Positions 1-8,845 of a DNA stretch of 64,000 nt are shown piece by piece; position 1 is the stretch's first letter, and each line of letters begins with the position of its first letter. This DNA comes from Bacillota bacterium (GTDB lineage: Bacteria > Bacillota > Clostridia > Christensenellales > SZUA-584), in assembly GCA_023436115.1 (NCBI GenBank), contig JAEZKQ010000008.1, positions 62,001-126,000 on the forward strand. The letters are read 5' to 3'. Below the pieces are notes generated by a model. The model saw nothing but the letters and a program-made list of their open reading frames with translations, was not told the DNA's origin and searched no databases. The position numbers were made by a program, and so were the translations under genes.

Positions 1-2
1 AC

Positions 3-809
3 GACGGGTCAAGTGACGGCACGCAGCGCGTGATTGAGTACTTGAGCGAAAAGGACAGCCGGGTCAAATACATCTCGTTCTCGCGTAACTTTGGCAAAGA
101 AGCGGCGCTTTGGGCGGGCCTCGAGCACGCCATGGGAGACTATGTGGCGCTGATCGACGCGGATTTGCAGGACCCGCCGGAGCTGCTGAAACAGATGTAC
201 AAGGCGGTCACAAAGGAGGGCTTTGACTGTGCGGCGGCACGGCGCGTGTCCCGTATCGGGGAGCCGCCGATACGTTCTTTCTTTGCGCGGCAGTTTTACA
301 GGCTAATCAACCGCATATCTAAAACGCAAATCGTTGACGGCGCGCGTGAATTCCGGCTGATGACGCGCCAGGTGGCGGATGCGATATTGCAACTCAAAGA
401 AATCAACCGCTTTTCCAAGGGTATATTCAGCTGGGTGGGTTTTTGCACCAAATGGATTGAATATGAGAACGTGTTGCGATCCGCGGGAGAAACCAAATGG
501 TCGTTCTGGAAGCTGTTCATTTACTCGCTGGACGGTATTGCTGCTTTTTCCACAGCGCCATTGGCACTGGCTTCGGTGATGGGGCTGTTCTTCTGTTTTG
601 TCGCGCTGATAATGATCGTCATGATTATTGCCAAAACGCTGCTCTGGGGAGATATCGTGGCGGGGTATGCCTCAACAATATGTCTCATACTTTTTATTGG
701 CGGGCTGGAGCTTTTCTGCGTGGGCATATTGGGGCTTTACTTATCCAAAACGTATCTGGAAACAAAGCAAAGGCCGGTTTACATCGTGAAGAAGGCAAAG
801 CTGGATTAA
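3..809 (+). CDS. Polyprenyl-phosphate glycosyltransferase, GT2/GtrB type (5' truncated)
   Basis: The reading frame is already open at base 3 and encodes DGSSDGT, the nucleotide-binding motif of GT-A glycosyltransferases, so the true start lies before the window. A DADLQDPPE metal-binding motif follows. The C-terminal third carries two long hydrophobic segments (about 541-640 and 655-745) and a basic tail, as in GtrB/DPM1-like enzymes that load a sugar onto undecaprenyl phosphate at the inner membrane face. The next gene is 346 bases away, so it probably ends its transcription unit. The sugar cannot be told from the sequence. Confidence 0.88.
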   Translation, partial: DGSSDGTQRVIEYLSEKDSRVKYISFSRNFGKEAALWAGLEHAMGDYVALIDADLQDPPELLKQMYKAVTKEGFDCAAARRVSRIGEPPIRSFFARQFYRLINRISKTQIVDGAREFRLMTRQVADAILQLKEINRFSKGIFSWVGFCTKWIEYENVLRSAGETKWSFWKLFIYSLDGIAAFSTAPLALASVMGLFFCFVALIMIVMIIAKTLLWGDIVAGYASTICLILFIGGLELFCVGILGLYLSKTYLETKQRPVYIVKKAKLD

Positions 810-871
810 GCTATCTCTCCATTCTCCTTGGAGTTTGGCTTGCATATAAACGTTGCTTTTTAGTTTAATAA

Positions 872-961
872 TTATGGGCTATCATTATTTAAAATAATGA
901 CAACCCATAATAAAAGGATGAGGCCTAGAATGCCAAGTAGTACCCATATATACCACTTCAT
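872..961 (-). CDS. Candidate 29-residue single-pass membrane peptide
   Basis: In the 346-base gap a short minus-strand frame starts ATG at 961 and stops at 872-874. It reads MKWYIWVLLGILG, continues as an unbroken hydrophobic stretch and ends NNDSP, so it is almost entirely one membrane helix with a short polar C-terminus. A GAGGT Shine-Dalgarno lies about six bases upstream. Size and layout resemble small membrane regulators or type I toxin peptides, but I recognise no family. AT-rich DNA can produce such frames by chance. Confidence 0.4.
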   Translation of the reverse strand: MKWYIWVLLGILGLILLLWVVIILNNDSP

Positions 962-1155
962 AAATTACCTCATTATGTATTTAATTGTGTTCTATTATTA
1001 CTGTTGACCTTCAAAAAACAGACCTTTTCCTTTCCGCTCACCAAAATTTTAGATTTTTCATTATTGACTTTGAATAATAAAAAACTTGTTAGATTATCAA
1101 ATTATATGTATACTCATGTGTAGACCTTTGGAATATAGAAAGGGAGATTTTTTTC

Positions 1156-2331
1156 GTGGATCTATTTGAAAAATGCTATGCTTTTACCGATGCAAGAGAT
1201 GCCATCGCTTCAGGGCTTTACCCATACTTTCATGCCCTTCACACCGCACAGGATACCGAAGTCGTTATGGACGGCAAACGTATCATTATGATCGGCTCCA
1301 ACAACTACATGGGACTCACCAGCGACCCGCGCACGATCAAGGCTGCCAAAGAGGCGCTGGAGAAATACGGGACAGGCTGTTCGGGCTCACGCTTTTTAAA
1401 TGGTACGCTTGTGCTGCACGAGCAACTGGAAAAAGAGCTGGCAGAGTTTTTTAATAAGGACGCTGCGCTCACTTTCAGCACCGGCTTTCAGACCAACTTA
1501 GGCGCCATCAGCGCTGTGGTGGGGCGTCACGATTATATTATCAATGACTCGGAAAACCACGCGAGCATCATCGATGCCAGCCGTTTAAGCTTTGTAAAAA
1601 ACGTGCTCAAATATGAGCATAGCAATATGGACAGCCTGGAAGAAAGGCTGCAAAGGCTGCCTGAAGACGCGGGTAAGCTCATCATCACGGACGGCGTATT
1701 CAGCATGAGCGGCGATATTGCAAAGCTCCCTGAGATCGTGGAGCTTGCCAAGAAGTACAAAGCGCGTATCATGGTAGACGATGCGCACGGCGCGGGTATG
1801 ATCGGCCATTGCGGCCGCGGCACGGCCAACTACTTTGGCCTTGAAAAAGAGGTCGATATCATCATGACGACGTTCTCTAAGTCGTTTGCGTCGCTGGGCG
1901 GATGCATCGCGGCGGAGGAGCGTGTCATCGATTATATCAAGCACCGCTCGCGTCCGTTTATATTCAGCGCCTCGCTGCCGCCGGCCAACGCAGCCGCTGC
2001 ACTCGAAGCGCTTCATATCATGGTCGATGAACCCGAGCGCCAGAAAGCGTTGATCGATATTTCGAACTATATGCGCGCCAAGCTAAAGGCGGCCGGTATT
2101 CCCATCATCCAGGGCGAAACGGCGATCATCCCTGTGTTCACTTATGACATGCAGCGCACATTCATCATCACCAAGATGCTGTTCGACGAAGGCGTTTATG
2201 TGAACCCTGTGATACCGCCCGCGGTAAACGACGGCGAATGCATGCTGCGGACAAGCTACACCGCCACGCATACCAAAGAACAGATGGATACTGCTGTAGA
2301 AGCGTTCAAACGCGTATTCTCTCAGGTCTGA
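1156..2331 (+). CDS. Alpha-oxoamine synthase, serine palmitoyltransferase-like (PLP)
   Basis: This 391-residue fold-type I PLP enzyme starts at GTG. Family signatures are SGSRFLNGT (about residues 76-84), DDAHGAG with the PLP-contacting Asp and His (about 208-214), and TFSKSFASLGG with the Schiff-base lysine (about 239). The family condenses an amino acid with an acyl-CoA and includes BioF (AONS), Kbl, HemA and serine palmitoyltransferase. The SGSRFLNGT and FSASLPPA segments read most like bacterial serine palmitoyltransferase or Kbl. No biotin or threonine-degradation genes are adjacent. It appears monocistronic with its own terminator. Substrate assignment is inference. Confidence 0.8.
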   Translation: MDLFEKCYAFTDARDAIASGLYPYFHALHTAQDTEVVMDGKRIIMIGSNNYMGLTSDPRTIKAAKEALEKYGTGCSGSRFLNGTLVLHEQLEKELAEFFNKDAALTFSTGFQTNLGAISAVVGRHDYIINDSENHASIIDASRLSFVKNVLKYEHSNMDSLEERLQRLPEDAGKLIITDGVFSMSGDIAKLPEIVELAKKYKARIMVDDAHGAGMIGHCGRGTANYFGLEKEVDIIMTTFSKSFASLGGCIAAEERVIDYIKHRSRPFIFSASLPPANAAAALEALHIMVDEPERQKALIDISNYMRAKLKAAGIPIIQGETAIIPVFTYDMQRTFIITKMLFDEGVYVNPVIPPAVNDGECMLRTSYTATHTKEQMDTAVEAFKRVFSQV

Positions 2332-2369
2332 TTGAATAAACGTAAAATTTGAGTTCAATAACTGATCAT

Positions 2370-2401
2370 CAAGGCGCTATGTTGAGCGCCTTGATTTTTT
2401 T
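2370..2401 (+). terminator. Rho-independent terminator of the alpha-oxoamine synthase gene
   Basis: A perfect 9-bp stem (CAAGGCGCT with AGCGCCTTG) with a 6-base loop is followed directly by ATTTTTTTT. Confidence 0.9.
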
Positions 2402-2443
2402 GGTTAAAACTCATATGATATGGAGAAAGCAGGAGGGCGTTTT

Positions 2444-2998
2444 ATGGAAAGCGTAAAATCAAAAAATGAGATACTGACCTACACGGGCATATGCATTGAT
2501 CCATACTACATAAAGAAAGAACAGGTGGAGATACGCGATATCGCGCATTCGTTGTCATATCTATCGCGCGCCAACGGCCACATCCGCCATTTCTATTCGG
2601 TGGCTCAGCATGCGGTCAACTGCGCGCTGGAAGCGGCAAACAGGGGGCTTGAGCGGCGCACCCGGCTGGCGTGCCTGCTCCACGACGCGGCCGAAAGCTA
2701 TATATCCGATGTGACGCGCCCTGTGAAGCGCCGTCTCAAAGGCTACGAAGAGATAGAAGACTATGTGATCGGCGTTATATTCTCGGCTTTTGGGCTTAAT
2801 GACTTAAGTGAACAGGAGCTCGCGGCTGTCAAAGAGATAGACGATGCGATGCTGTATTATGAGTTTGAAGCGCTGGCGGATTATCGTATGAGCAAAATTC
2901 CGCCGAGCATTTCCATGCAGCATGATTTTTCGCAAAGGCCTTTTGAAGATGTGGAGCGGCAGTTCCTCATGCTTTTTGACGAATTATATTTGCGTTGA
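2444..2998 (+). CDS. HD-domain metal-dependent phosphohydrolase (YfbR-like)
   Basis: The 184-residue protein has an HD metal site: HFYSVAQHA, then CLLHDAAE about 30 residues later, and ISDVTRPVK. These match HD hydrolases related to 5'-nucleotidase YfbR. Such enzymes hydrolyse nucleotide monophosphates in the cytosol, but specificity is not readable here. I chose ATG 2444 over the in-frame ATG at 2420 because a perfect AGGAGG (2431-2436) sits seven bases before it. It stands alone between a terminator and a new promoter. Confidence 0.8.
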   Translation: MESVKSKNEILTYTGICIDPYYIKKEQVEIRDIAHSLSYLSRANGHIRHFYSVAQHAVNCALEAANRGLERRTRLACLLHDAAESYISDVTRPVKRRLKGYEEIEDYVIGVIFSAFGLNDLSEQELAAVKEIDDAMLYYEFEALADYRMSKIPPSISMQHDFSQRPFEDVERQFLMLFDELYLR

Positions 2999-3068
2999 CA
3001 TGGTATTGAAATGAGGCAAATAATACATATATAACAAATAAAAATTATCGAAAAACAGAAATTAATTA

Positions 3069-3097
3069 TTGACATGCGCTTGGCATCATGCTACGAT
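3069..3097 (+). promoter_or_regulatory. Sigma-A-type promoter
   Basis: TTGACA (3069-3074), a 17-base spacer and TACGAT (3092-3097) precede the small gene at 3134. The same -10 hexamer occurs in the T-box promoter at 23978. Confidence 0.7.
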
Positions 3098-3133
3098 TCT
3101 CCTGTAAGAACTTCTATTGGGAGGATTTGTTTT

Positions 3134-3262
3134 ATGACGGATACAAGCTATCTCTATCAATATTTTGTGCAAAACAGTCCAAAAGATAAAAAGGCCCCCG
3201 AACCGAAAAAGACGGACACGAAAAAGGAAGAGGAGGCAAAAAAGCATGAACAGCTTGACTGA
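3134..3262 (+). CDS. Small charged protein (42 aa), unknown function
   Basis: ATG 3134 follows GGGAGGA (about 3119-3125). The peptide begins MTDTSYLYQYFVQNS and ends in a Lys/Glu/Pro-rich tail. A longer frame from 3074 would start inside the -35 region of the promoter and is rejected. The 3' end overlaps the next start by 17 bases, so translation of the two is probably coupled. I recognise no family. Confidence 0.6.
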   Translation: MTDTSYLYQYFVQNSPKDKKAPEPKKTDTKKEEEAKKHEQLD

Positions 3263-4751
3263 CAGGAATGACAGCGTTTGTGCCGTTAATGGGGTTGCAA
3301 AACGCAGCCTGACACCGCCTCGTCTGCTCATATGTGCCGCGATTTTTGGTATTTTGTTTTCGGCGCTTTTTACCAATCAGGGTTTCGGACTCAACTTCAC
3401 GCTTTTTGTTTTTCTCATTTACATTTTCGCCGTTTTCAACAGCTCCTATATCATCAGAAGGAGTTTCCGGCAGGAAACGCTTATGTATCTTTTCACGATA
3501 CCGGTGCTGTTGTTGAGTGTTCTGTTGTTTACGTCCAGTACCGTGCTCAACGTGTTAAGCGTACTGGTTATACTGTTTGTGATGTATGTGCAGTATATCG
3601 CGCTGTCCGGCAACGCGCTGAATCAGTGGGATGAAGGCGGTTTCATCGTCGATCTTGTTTTAGGCAGCATTAACCGCTTCTTATTTGGACTTATCCGCTT
3701 TGTGGGAGACAGTCTTGGTACGCTGTTTAAGGGCAAAAAGAAATCCGGCGTGTTTATCGGCTTCGGCATTGGCGTACTGCTGCTGCTGATCGTTGTCCCC
3801 TTGCTTGTATTCGCGGACGTCAATATGTCAAAGATGTTCGGCCGCTTTATCGAGCAGCTGGCGATAGGGGACATATTCGTTTACGTGTTTCTGTTCATCG
3901 TAGGGGCATCGTTCATCACGGCGCCTGCGTCCACAGCGCTGGAACCTGAGCGCACAGGGCCGAGAAAAGCCATTAATGTGACAGACACAAGGCCGATACA
4001 AGCCAGCACCACAGGCGTAGCGCTTACGATGATTGCGGTGGTGTATGTGATTTTTGCCAGTGTGCAGTTTGGCTACTTCTTTACGCCTCAGGAAACCATC
4101 GCTTCTGTGCTGGGGCTGACGAGCTCGATCTACGCGGTGAGGGGGTTTGGAGAGCTGATTTTCATCACTTGCCTTAATTTCGTGCTGATACTCGTGGCTA
4201 TGCGATTCACACAGCAAAAGGATGGCAAAACGCAGCCGTATCTTAAAGCGCTCTACGTGCTGCTGATCGTCTTCAACTTTGTGATACTGGCATCGTCGCA
4301 CCTGCGCATGCAGTGTTACGAGAACGCCTTTGGTTATAGCGTGGCAAGATTCTTGTCTCACTCGTTCATGCTGCTGCTTGTGATACTCAACACCGTGATG
4401 CTGGCGCGCATTTTTTCTGATAAGGTTAAGCTGGTGCGGCTTTTTGTGGCGGCAGTCCTTGTTTACTTCTGTGTGGTCGCGGCCGTTAACCCCGAAAGCT
4501 ATGTGACGGGTGCAAACATATCGCGCTATGAACAGACGGGTAAAATTGATATGGAGTATCTGTTTTCGCTGCCCGGAGATGCGCTGGTACAGACATGCGA
4601 TTTCGCAGAGACCCATCCGGAGGAATTTAGTGCATCAGTCCGAAGTATCGCATCGCAGCGGCTGGATTCTTATTCGGTTACGGACTGGCCGTCGCTTAAT
4701 CTTGCGGAACAAAGAGCGCAGCAGCGGCTGCAAAGCCTGCTTGAAAATTAG
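3246..4751 (+). CDS. Polytopic membrane protein, DUF4153/DUF4173-like
   Basis: About 501 residues with roughly a dozen hydrophobic segments, a basic loop LFKGKKKSG and a soluble C-terminal tail of about 90 residues. The ATG at 3246 has GAGGAGG upstream (3229-3235) and overlaps the small upstream gene; longer in-frame extensions lack a ribosome site. The layout and the YLFSLPGDALVQ-type tail fit the DUF4153/DUF4173 family of uncharacterised membrane proteins. Function is unknown. The partner peptide at 3134 may be an accessory subunit or a translational leader. Confidence 0.65.
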   Translation: MNSLTDRNDSVCAVNGVAKRSLTPPRLLICAAIFGILFSALFTNQGFGLNFTLFVFLIYIFAVFNSSYIIRRSFRQETLMYLFTIPVLLLSVLLFTSSTVLNVLSVLVILFVMYVQYIALSGNALNQWDEGGFIVDLVLGSINRFLFGLIRFVGDSLGTLFKGKKKSGVFIGFGIGVLLLLIVVPLLVFADVNMSKMFGRFIEQLAIGDIFVYVFLFIVGASFITAPASTALEPERTGPRKAINVTDTRPIQASTTGVALTMIAVVYVIFASVQFGYFFTPQETIASVLGLTSSIYAVRGFGELIFITCLNFVLILVAMRFTQQKDGKTQPYLKALYVLLIVFNFVILASSHLRMQCYENAFGYSVARFLSHSFMLLLVILNTVMLARIFSDKVKLVRLFVAAVLVYFCVVAAVNPESYVTGANISRYEQTGKIDMEYLFSLPGDALVQTCDFAETHPEEFSASVRSIASQRLDSYSVTDWPSLNLAEQRAQQRLQSLLEN

Positions 4752-4817
4752 CACTGCCTTGATTGTGAAGGAATACGGCGGTTAGGTCATTTCGCGTAAG
4801 TAGGGGTAAAAAAAGTC

Positions 4818-4846
4818 TTGCCTAATCGCCGCATTTCTGTTAGAAT
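4818..4846 (+). promoter_or_regulatory. Promoter of tRNA-Glu
   Basis: TTGCCT, a 17-base spacer and TAGAAT; predicted initiation lies a few bases before the tRNA 5' end at 4861. Confidence 0.65.
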
Positions 4847-4860
4847 AACTTTCGCGACAC

Positions 4861-4935
4861 GCCTCCTTGGTCAAGCGGTCAAGACACCGCCCTCTCACGG
4901 CGGTAACAGGGGTTCGATTCCCCTAGGAGGTACCA
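4861..4935 (+). tRNA. tRNA-Glu (anticodon CTC), CCA encoded
   Basis: The cloverleaf folds fully. The acceptor GCCTCCT pairs with AGGAGGT (G-U at position 1). The anticodon stem CCGCC/GGCGG holds loop CTCTCAC, so the anticodon is CTC, reading GAG. The T-arm is GGGGTTCGATTCCCC. The discriminator is A and CCA is in the DNA. It is a single tRNA with its own promoter and terminator, and it borders an AT-rich accessory patch. Confidence 0.95.
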
Positions 4936-4939
4936 AAAA

Positions 4940-4965
4940 AGTCCGTTATTAACGGGCTTTTTCTA
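4940..4965 (+). terminator. Terminator after tRNA-Glu
   Basis: AGTCCGTT pairs with AACGGGCT (one G-U) around loop ATT, followed by a T-rich tail. Confidence 0.8.
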
Positions 4966-5226
4966 TTTTGTGTGATATACTATGTGATATTGCGTTAAAC
5001 ATTTTCCTTTTTGGATAGCGAAAGCAAGATAGCTATGGGAGTAGTCTAAAGAAAATTGGTAAACCCAATAACGAATAGATTAAAACATAAAACAAAGACA
5101 GTAACACTTCTGAATTCAATTTAGAAGTGTGACTTAGAATTGCTACTTAGTATAAGGGGAAACTATACCCTTTTTTCTTTTGGGGTAATATGCGCGCAAG
5201 GTAGTTAAGGAATTAGGAATAGCCAG

Positions 5227-5982
5227 CTATTGTCTTAACGATAGCTGAAGGCGCGCACAACTATTCTGAATGACTTTCCTTTTTTTCTTTGCATGATTCA
5301 TTTCTGATAGAAAGCCAGCAGTAATAACACCAGATGGTAATGCAACCATTGCAATACCAAATATGGAAGAAACCATACTGATGATTCTACCACCAGTGGT
5401 AATAGGATAAATGTCACCATATCCAACTGTAGTTAAAGCTGTTGTTGCCCAATATATAGCATCAAAGAAATTGTTAAAGCTTTCTGGTTCAATTGAGAAA
5501 ATAAGCAATGCTGAAATGAATATATATGCTATAGAACATACAAGCAATGACAAGAGTAGTGGTGCGTCTTTCTTAATAACCTTACTTATGACTATAAAAT
5601 TATTTGAGTATCTTAATACTTTAAATATCCTAATAACTTTAAATGCTCTTAGCAATCTTAACATTTTAAATGCCTGCCCTATGATATTAAAAGTAGGTAG
5701 TATTGAGAGTAAATCTATTATTGCAAATGGTGTAAAAGGGTATTTCAGAAAAGGAAATCTAATATTAAGTCGCATATCGGCAGTTATCCATCTTAGGATA
5801 TAATCAAGAATAAAAATGGAAGTACAAACATAGTCAAGAGTTAATAATACGTTATTTTGTTGTTTATAAATTAGGGGTACTAAACTAAGAAAGATAAATA
5901 CTATCATAAATATATCATAGATTTTACTAAGTATATCTTTATTACAAGCTTTTTCTACTATTTTATAGATTCTTTGACGCAT
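5227..5982 (-). CDS. Voltage-gated potassium channel (6-TM, Kv-like)
   Basis: This is an ion-transport-family protein of about 251 residues. S1-S4 are recognisable, including the S4 voltage sensor with regularly spaced Arg/Lys (MLRLLRAFKVIRIFKVLR). A pore loop with selectivity filter TTVGYGD and S6 follow, then a short basic tail. It should form a tetrameric K+ channel in the cytoplasmic membrane. ATG 5982 is preferred over 6000 because TAGGGTG precedes it while the upstream ATG has no ribosome site. The gene is distinctly AT-rich relative to its flanks and lies next to a tRNA, suggesting acquisition. Confidence 0.87.
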   Translation of the reverse strand: MRQRIYKIVEKACNKDILSKIYDIFMIVFIFLSLVPLIYKQQNNVLLTLDYVCTSIFILDYILRWITADMRLNIRFPFLKYPFTPFAIIDLLSILPTFNIIGQAFKMLRLLRAFKVIRIFKVLRYSNNFIVISKVIKKDAPLLLSLLVCSIAYIFISALLIFSIEPESFNNFFDAIYWATTALTTVGYGDIYPITTGGRIISMVSSIFGIAMVALPSGVITAGFLSEMNHAKKKRKVIQNSCARLQLSLRQ

Positions 5983-6167
5983 ACTTTTACACCCTACCAT
6001 TATTTATGATTAATTATAACATAAATGTGTAGTATAACTAAATACACGCCAAAATTTCAGAATTTCCGAAATTCGCACTTTTTTTCTGTAGCCTTTTGGC
6101 TTAGCCCGCTACTTCTATTTAGAACGAGGAACAAGAAACCTCAAAAACAGTAGCGGAGATTAAAGTT

Positions 6168-6467
6168 ATGAGTTACGGCAGTTTTAGTAGTGCTGTTAAA
6201 GCAGGAAAAACAGCAGAAGTATTAACAGGAGAAATCCTTTCAAACTTCGAAAATCAGCGTATGTTTGTATCCATAAATACAGACGATCAGGGAGTGTTTG
6301 ACACATGCCTAGAAAATGAATATGCCCTTATGGCGAGAGGGATGGAACAGGTTATAGACGAGCATGGTGTCCAGAAGTGTTTGCCCTCTAACGTGTATGC
6401 TTGGCTAGAAATGTTGCGCCAAATGGGATTAGAGCAGAGCTTTGGCCCAACCGATAATAGCCAATAA
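6168..6467 (+). CDS. Orphan protein of 99 residues
   Basis: A mostly polar protein starting MSYGSFSSAVKAGKTAEVL, with GGAGA about ten bases before the ATG. There is no signal peptide, membrane segment or recognisable motif. It lies between the K+ channel and a decayed YD-repeat gene, so it may be a leftover or cargo of the same insertion. A 91-codon minus-strand frame overlaps its end (6388-6663); neither strand can be favoured strongly. Confidence 0.4.
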   Translation: MSYGSFSSAVKAGKTAEVLTGEILSNFENQRMFVSINTDDQGVFDTCLENEYALMARGMEQVIDEHGVQKCLPSNVYAWLEMLRQMGLEQSFGPTDNSQ

Positions 6468-6739
6468 TAGCTTTTGTAGAATTAGTGAACGCGATATAAT
6501 TTGACATTAACCCATAATGCGTAATAGGCTTGATATACCCGAATTGTACATTATCCATATAATGTTCACGCGTCTTTACGCTCCATAAACCAGCGATCAT
6601 TTTCATAAAAAAATGCTTGATGTCCTCGAGCTTTATTTTTGCATCATAAAGCCAAAAAACCACTTTTCCATAATATCACCATGTACGCGTATGATGAGCC
6701 AACTGGTTGCAAGAAGTCACAAAGCAATCGATCAAAGAC

Positions 6740-6995
6740 CCGTCACACTGGCAACATTTACGTATGACGCAAACGGACAACGTACGCAAAAACTTCAGGC
6801 AGTGACGAGACAGATTGCTTCTATAACGGTATTGATCTGCTCTATACAGAAGAAGGTAGCAGGAATATAATATAGCAATAATACTGGAAGATGTAGGCAG
6901 AATCATCGCCTCCAAGCGAGCAAACGGGAACCACTATTGGTATCGGCAGGATAGCCGCGGCATCGTTACCAACTTAGTAATGATATCGTCAAGAG
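6740..6995 (+). pseudogene. Frameshifted remnant of a YD-repeat (Rhs) protein
   Basis: Three consecutive pieces of YD-repeat core sequence lie in three frames. They are FTYDANGQRTQK (from 6757), CFYNGIDLLYTEEG (from 6816, ending at a stop at 6873) and ANGNHYWYRQDSRGIVTNL (about 6919-6975). Order and spacing match the end of an Rhs core, so this is a decayed 3' fragment of a large secreted or wall-associated protein. No intact YD gene lies nearby. Confidence 0.7.
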
Positions 6996-7431
6996 TCATA
7001 AGTGAATGATTACAGCTTCCACTGTTAAAGTTTAAGGCTTTCCCGGATAGGGGAAGTTACATGGAAGAAACCCCGGCAGCAAAGTTAATCATCGATAAAA
7101 AGGCCGTCTATTGCAAACGGCCTTAGAGGCGTTAAACAGATAATAGTAGCATAGTCAGGTAACATGGAAGGTGGACTTCCATAGTTTTAATATATTCAAG
7201 ATTAGTTCTACTGTTACAGTCTATAATGACTTTGCTCACCATACCAGGTAACAATCAAGTAAAGGCAATGCATCAAGTTGTATACTTGTTGTTAAGCCAA
7301 AAGTACGTTCGTGTAAGCACTGTTAACATATTTCAAGAATATATTACTGTAAAGTAACTTGTTAACGAAACTTCGACAGCAAACAGCATATAACCGATAT
7401 GTTGCTGGGAGTGACAGAAGGGAAAGACTTA
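6996..7431. other. Intergenic remainder of the accessory patch
   Basis: No coding frame was recognised here. An 8-bp hairpin (AAGGCCGT/ACGGCCTT, 7100-7124) has T residues only on the minus-strand exit. A second small hairpin (ATGGAAG/CTTCCAT) lies at about 7164-7182. The last 100 bases must hold the promoter of the dehydrogenase gene, but I could not assign one convincingly. Confidence 0.4.
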
Positions 7432-8754
7432 ATGAATAAGATAACAGTGATAGGTTCTGGCTATGTTGGCCTTGTTTTGGGAACATGCCTTGCTGATATA
7501 GGAAATATAGTGACGTGTGTTGATATAGATAAAGATAAAATTGATCAACTAAACAAAGGTGATATACCTATATACGAGCCGGGCTTAGAAAGAAAAGTTA
7601 AGCAAAATATAAATACTAACAAACTTAGATTTACCAGCGATATGCATGATGCTATTGATACGGGTAGCGTTATTTTTATTGCCGTTGGAACACCTCCATT
7701 GGAGGATGGCAGTGCAGATATTCAACATGTACTCGATGTGAGCCGGAATATCGGTCGGTATATGGATGGCTATAAACTTATTGTCGTTAAATCCACCGTA
7801 CCGGTGGGAACAGGGCAAAAAGTTAAGGACACAGTAAATCAAATGCTTAAAGAACGGGGAGTGCCCTATACATTTGATGTTGTATCCAATCCTGAGTTCT
7901 TGAGGGAAGGGTCTGCTGTCTATGATTTTATGAATCCTGACCGTATTATCATTGGCGTTGAGTCGCCAAAGGCCAGAGCCTTAATCATAAAAATATATGA
8001 GGACCTATGCCATAAGGATGTCCCTTATATTATTACCAATATACAAACTTCCGAATTGATAAAATATGCGTCCAACGCTTTTTTGGCAATGAAAGTCACA
8101 TTTATTAACGAAATGGCACATGTTTGTGAGAAGGTGGGAGCCGATGCCCAGCAATTGGCGCAAGGTATTGGCACGGATAAACGAATTGGGCTTGGTTTTT
8201 TGAAGCCGGGCCCGGGTTATGGTGGAAGCTGTTTTCCAAAGGACACAAGAGCTATTGTCAAAATAGGGCTGGACCACGATGTAAACCTTTCTTTGGTCCA
8301 GCAGACAATTGAAGCGAACGAAAGAATAAAGCTTCGGATGGCAGATAAGATTCAAGAAGTGCTGAGTGATCTTGACGGAAAGACCATAGGAATACTTGGT
8401 ATTACATTTAAGGCGGAAACAGATGACATGAGGGAAGCACCAGCTCTGACGATTATAGAAAAATTAACAGAGCGTGGAGCGAAGATAAATGTTTTTGATC
8501 CTCAGTGTAAAAAGGAAGGCGCTTTGAGGCTGGAATTTTTGAAGGAAAGCGTTAAATTCTGTAGAGATGAGTATGAAGCTTCAAATAGAGCTGATGCCAT
8601 CGTCATTCTTACGGATTGGTTTCAATTTCTTGAAGTGGATATAGATAAGGTTTTTAAGCTTATGAGAGGTCATATTATTTTTGATTTCCGGAATATGTTT
8701 GACCGTGACTATATTGAAAATAAAGGCTTTCTTTATATCGGTATAGGAAGATAA
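7432..8754 (+). CDS. ugd: UDP-glucose 6-dehydrogenase
   Basis: 440 residues, the usual length. The enzyme oxidises UDP-glucose to UDP-glucuronate with two NAD+. The N-terminal Rossmann motif is GSGYVGL, NPEFLREGSA marks the substrate domain, and GPGYGGSCFPKD holds the catalytic cysteine (about residue 267). The C-terminal UDP-binding domain begins near GKTIGILGITFKAETDD. ATG 7432 is taken because AGAAGGGA precedes it; the 11 extra upstream codons lack a ribosome site. It opens the spore-coat cluster and supplies substrate for the UDP-glucuronate epimerase at 14453. Confidence 0.93.
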   Translation: MNKITVIGSGYVGLVLGTCLADIGNIVTCVDIDKDKIDQLNKGDIPIYEPGLERKVKQNINTNKLRFTSDMHDAIDTGSVIFIAVGTPPLEDGSADIQHVLDVSRNIGRYMDGYKLIVVKSTVPVGTGQKVKDTVNQMLKERGVPYTFDVVSNPEFLREGSAVYDFMNPDRIIIGVESPKARALIIKIYEDLCHKDVPYIITNIQTSELIKYASNAFLAMKVTFINEMAHVCEKVGADAQQLAQGIGTDKRIGLGFLKPGPGYGGSCFPKDTRAIVKIGLDHDVNLSLVQQTIEANERIKLRMADKIQEVLSDLDGKTIGILGITFKAETDDMREAPALTIIEKLTERGAKINVFDPQCKKEGALRLEFLKESVKFCRDEYEASNRADAIVILTDWFQFLEVDIDKVFKLMRGHIIFDFRNMFDRDYIENKGFLYIGIGR

Positions 8755-8845
8755 ACTAAGTATCTTAATTAGTAATCACATGTGTTATGACACTGAATAT
8801 AATGAATTATCACATAACATTTATTGAAAGGATGGATATTTTTAA

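Noticed and set aside
3828..4616. 262-codon minus-strand frame
   Set aside because: It is antisense to the DUF4153-like gene and its composition is typical of a mirrored membrane-protein gene.
6388..6663. 91-codon minus-strand frame in the accessory patch
   Set aside because: It overlaps the orphan gene on the other strand, has no clear Shine-Dalgarno or known family, and could be debris of the Rhs locus; not strong enough to annotate.
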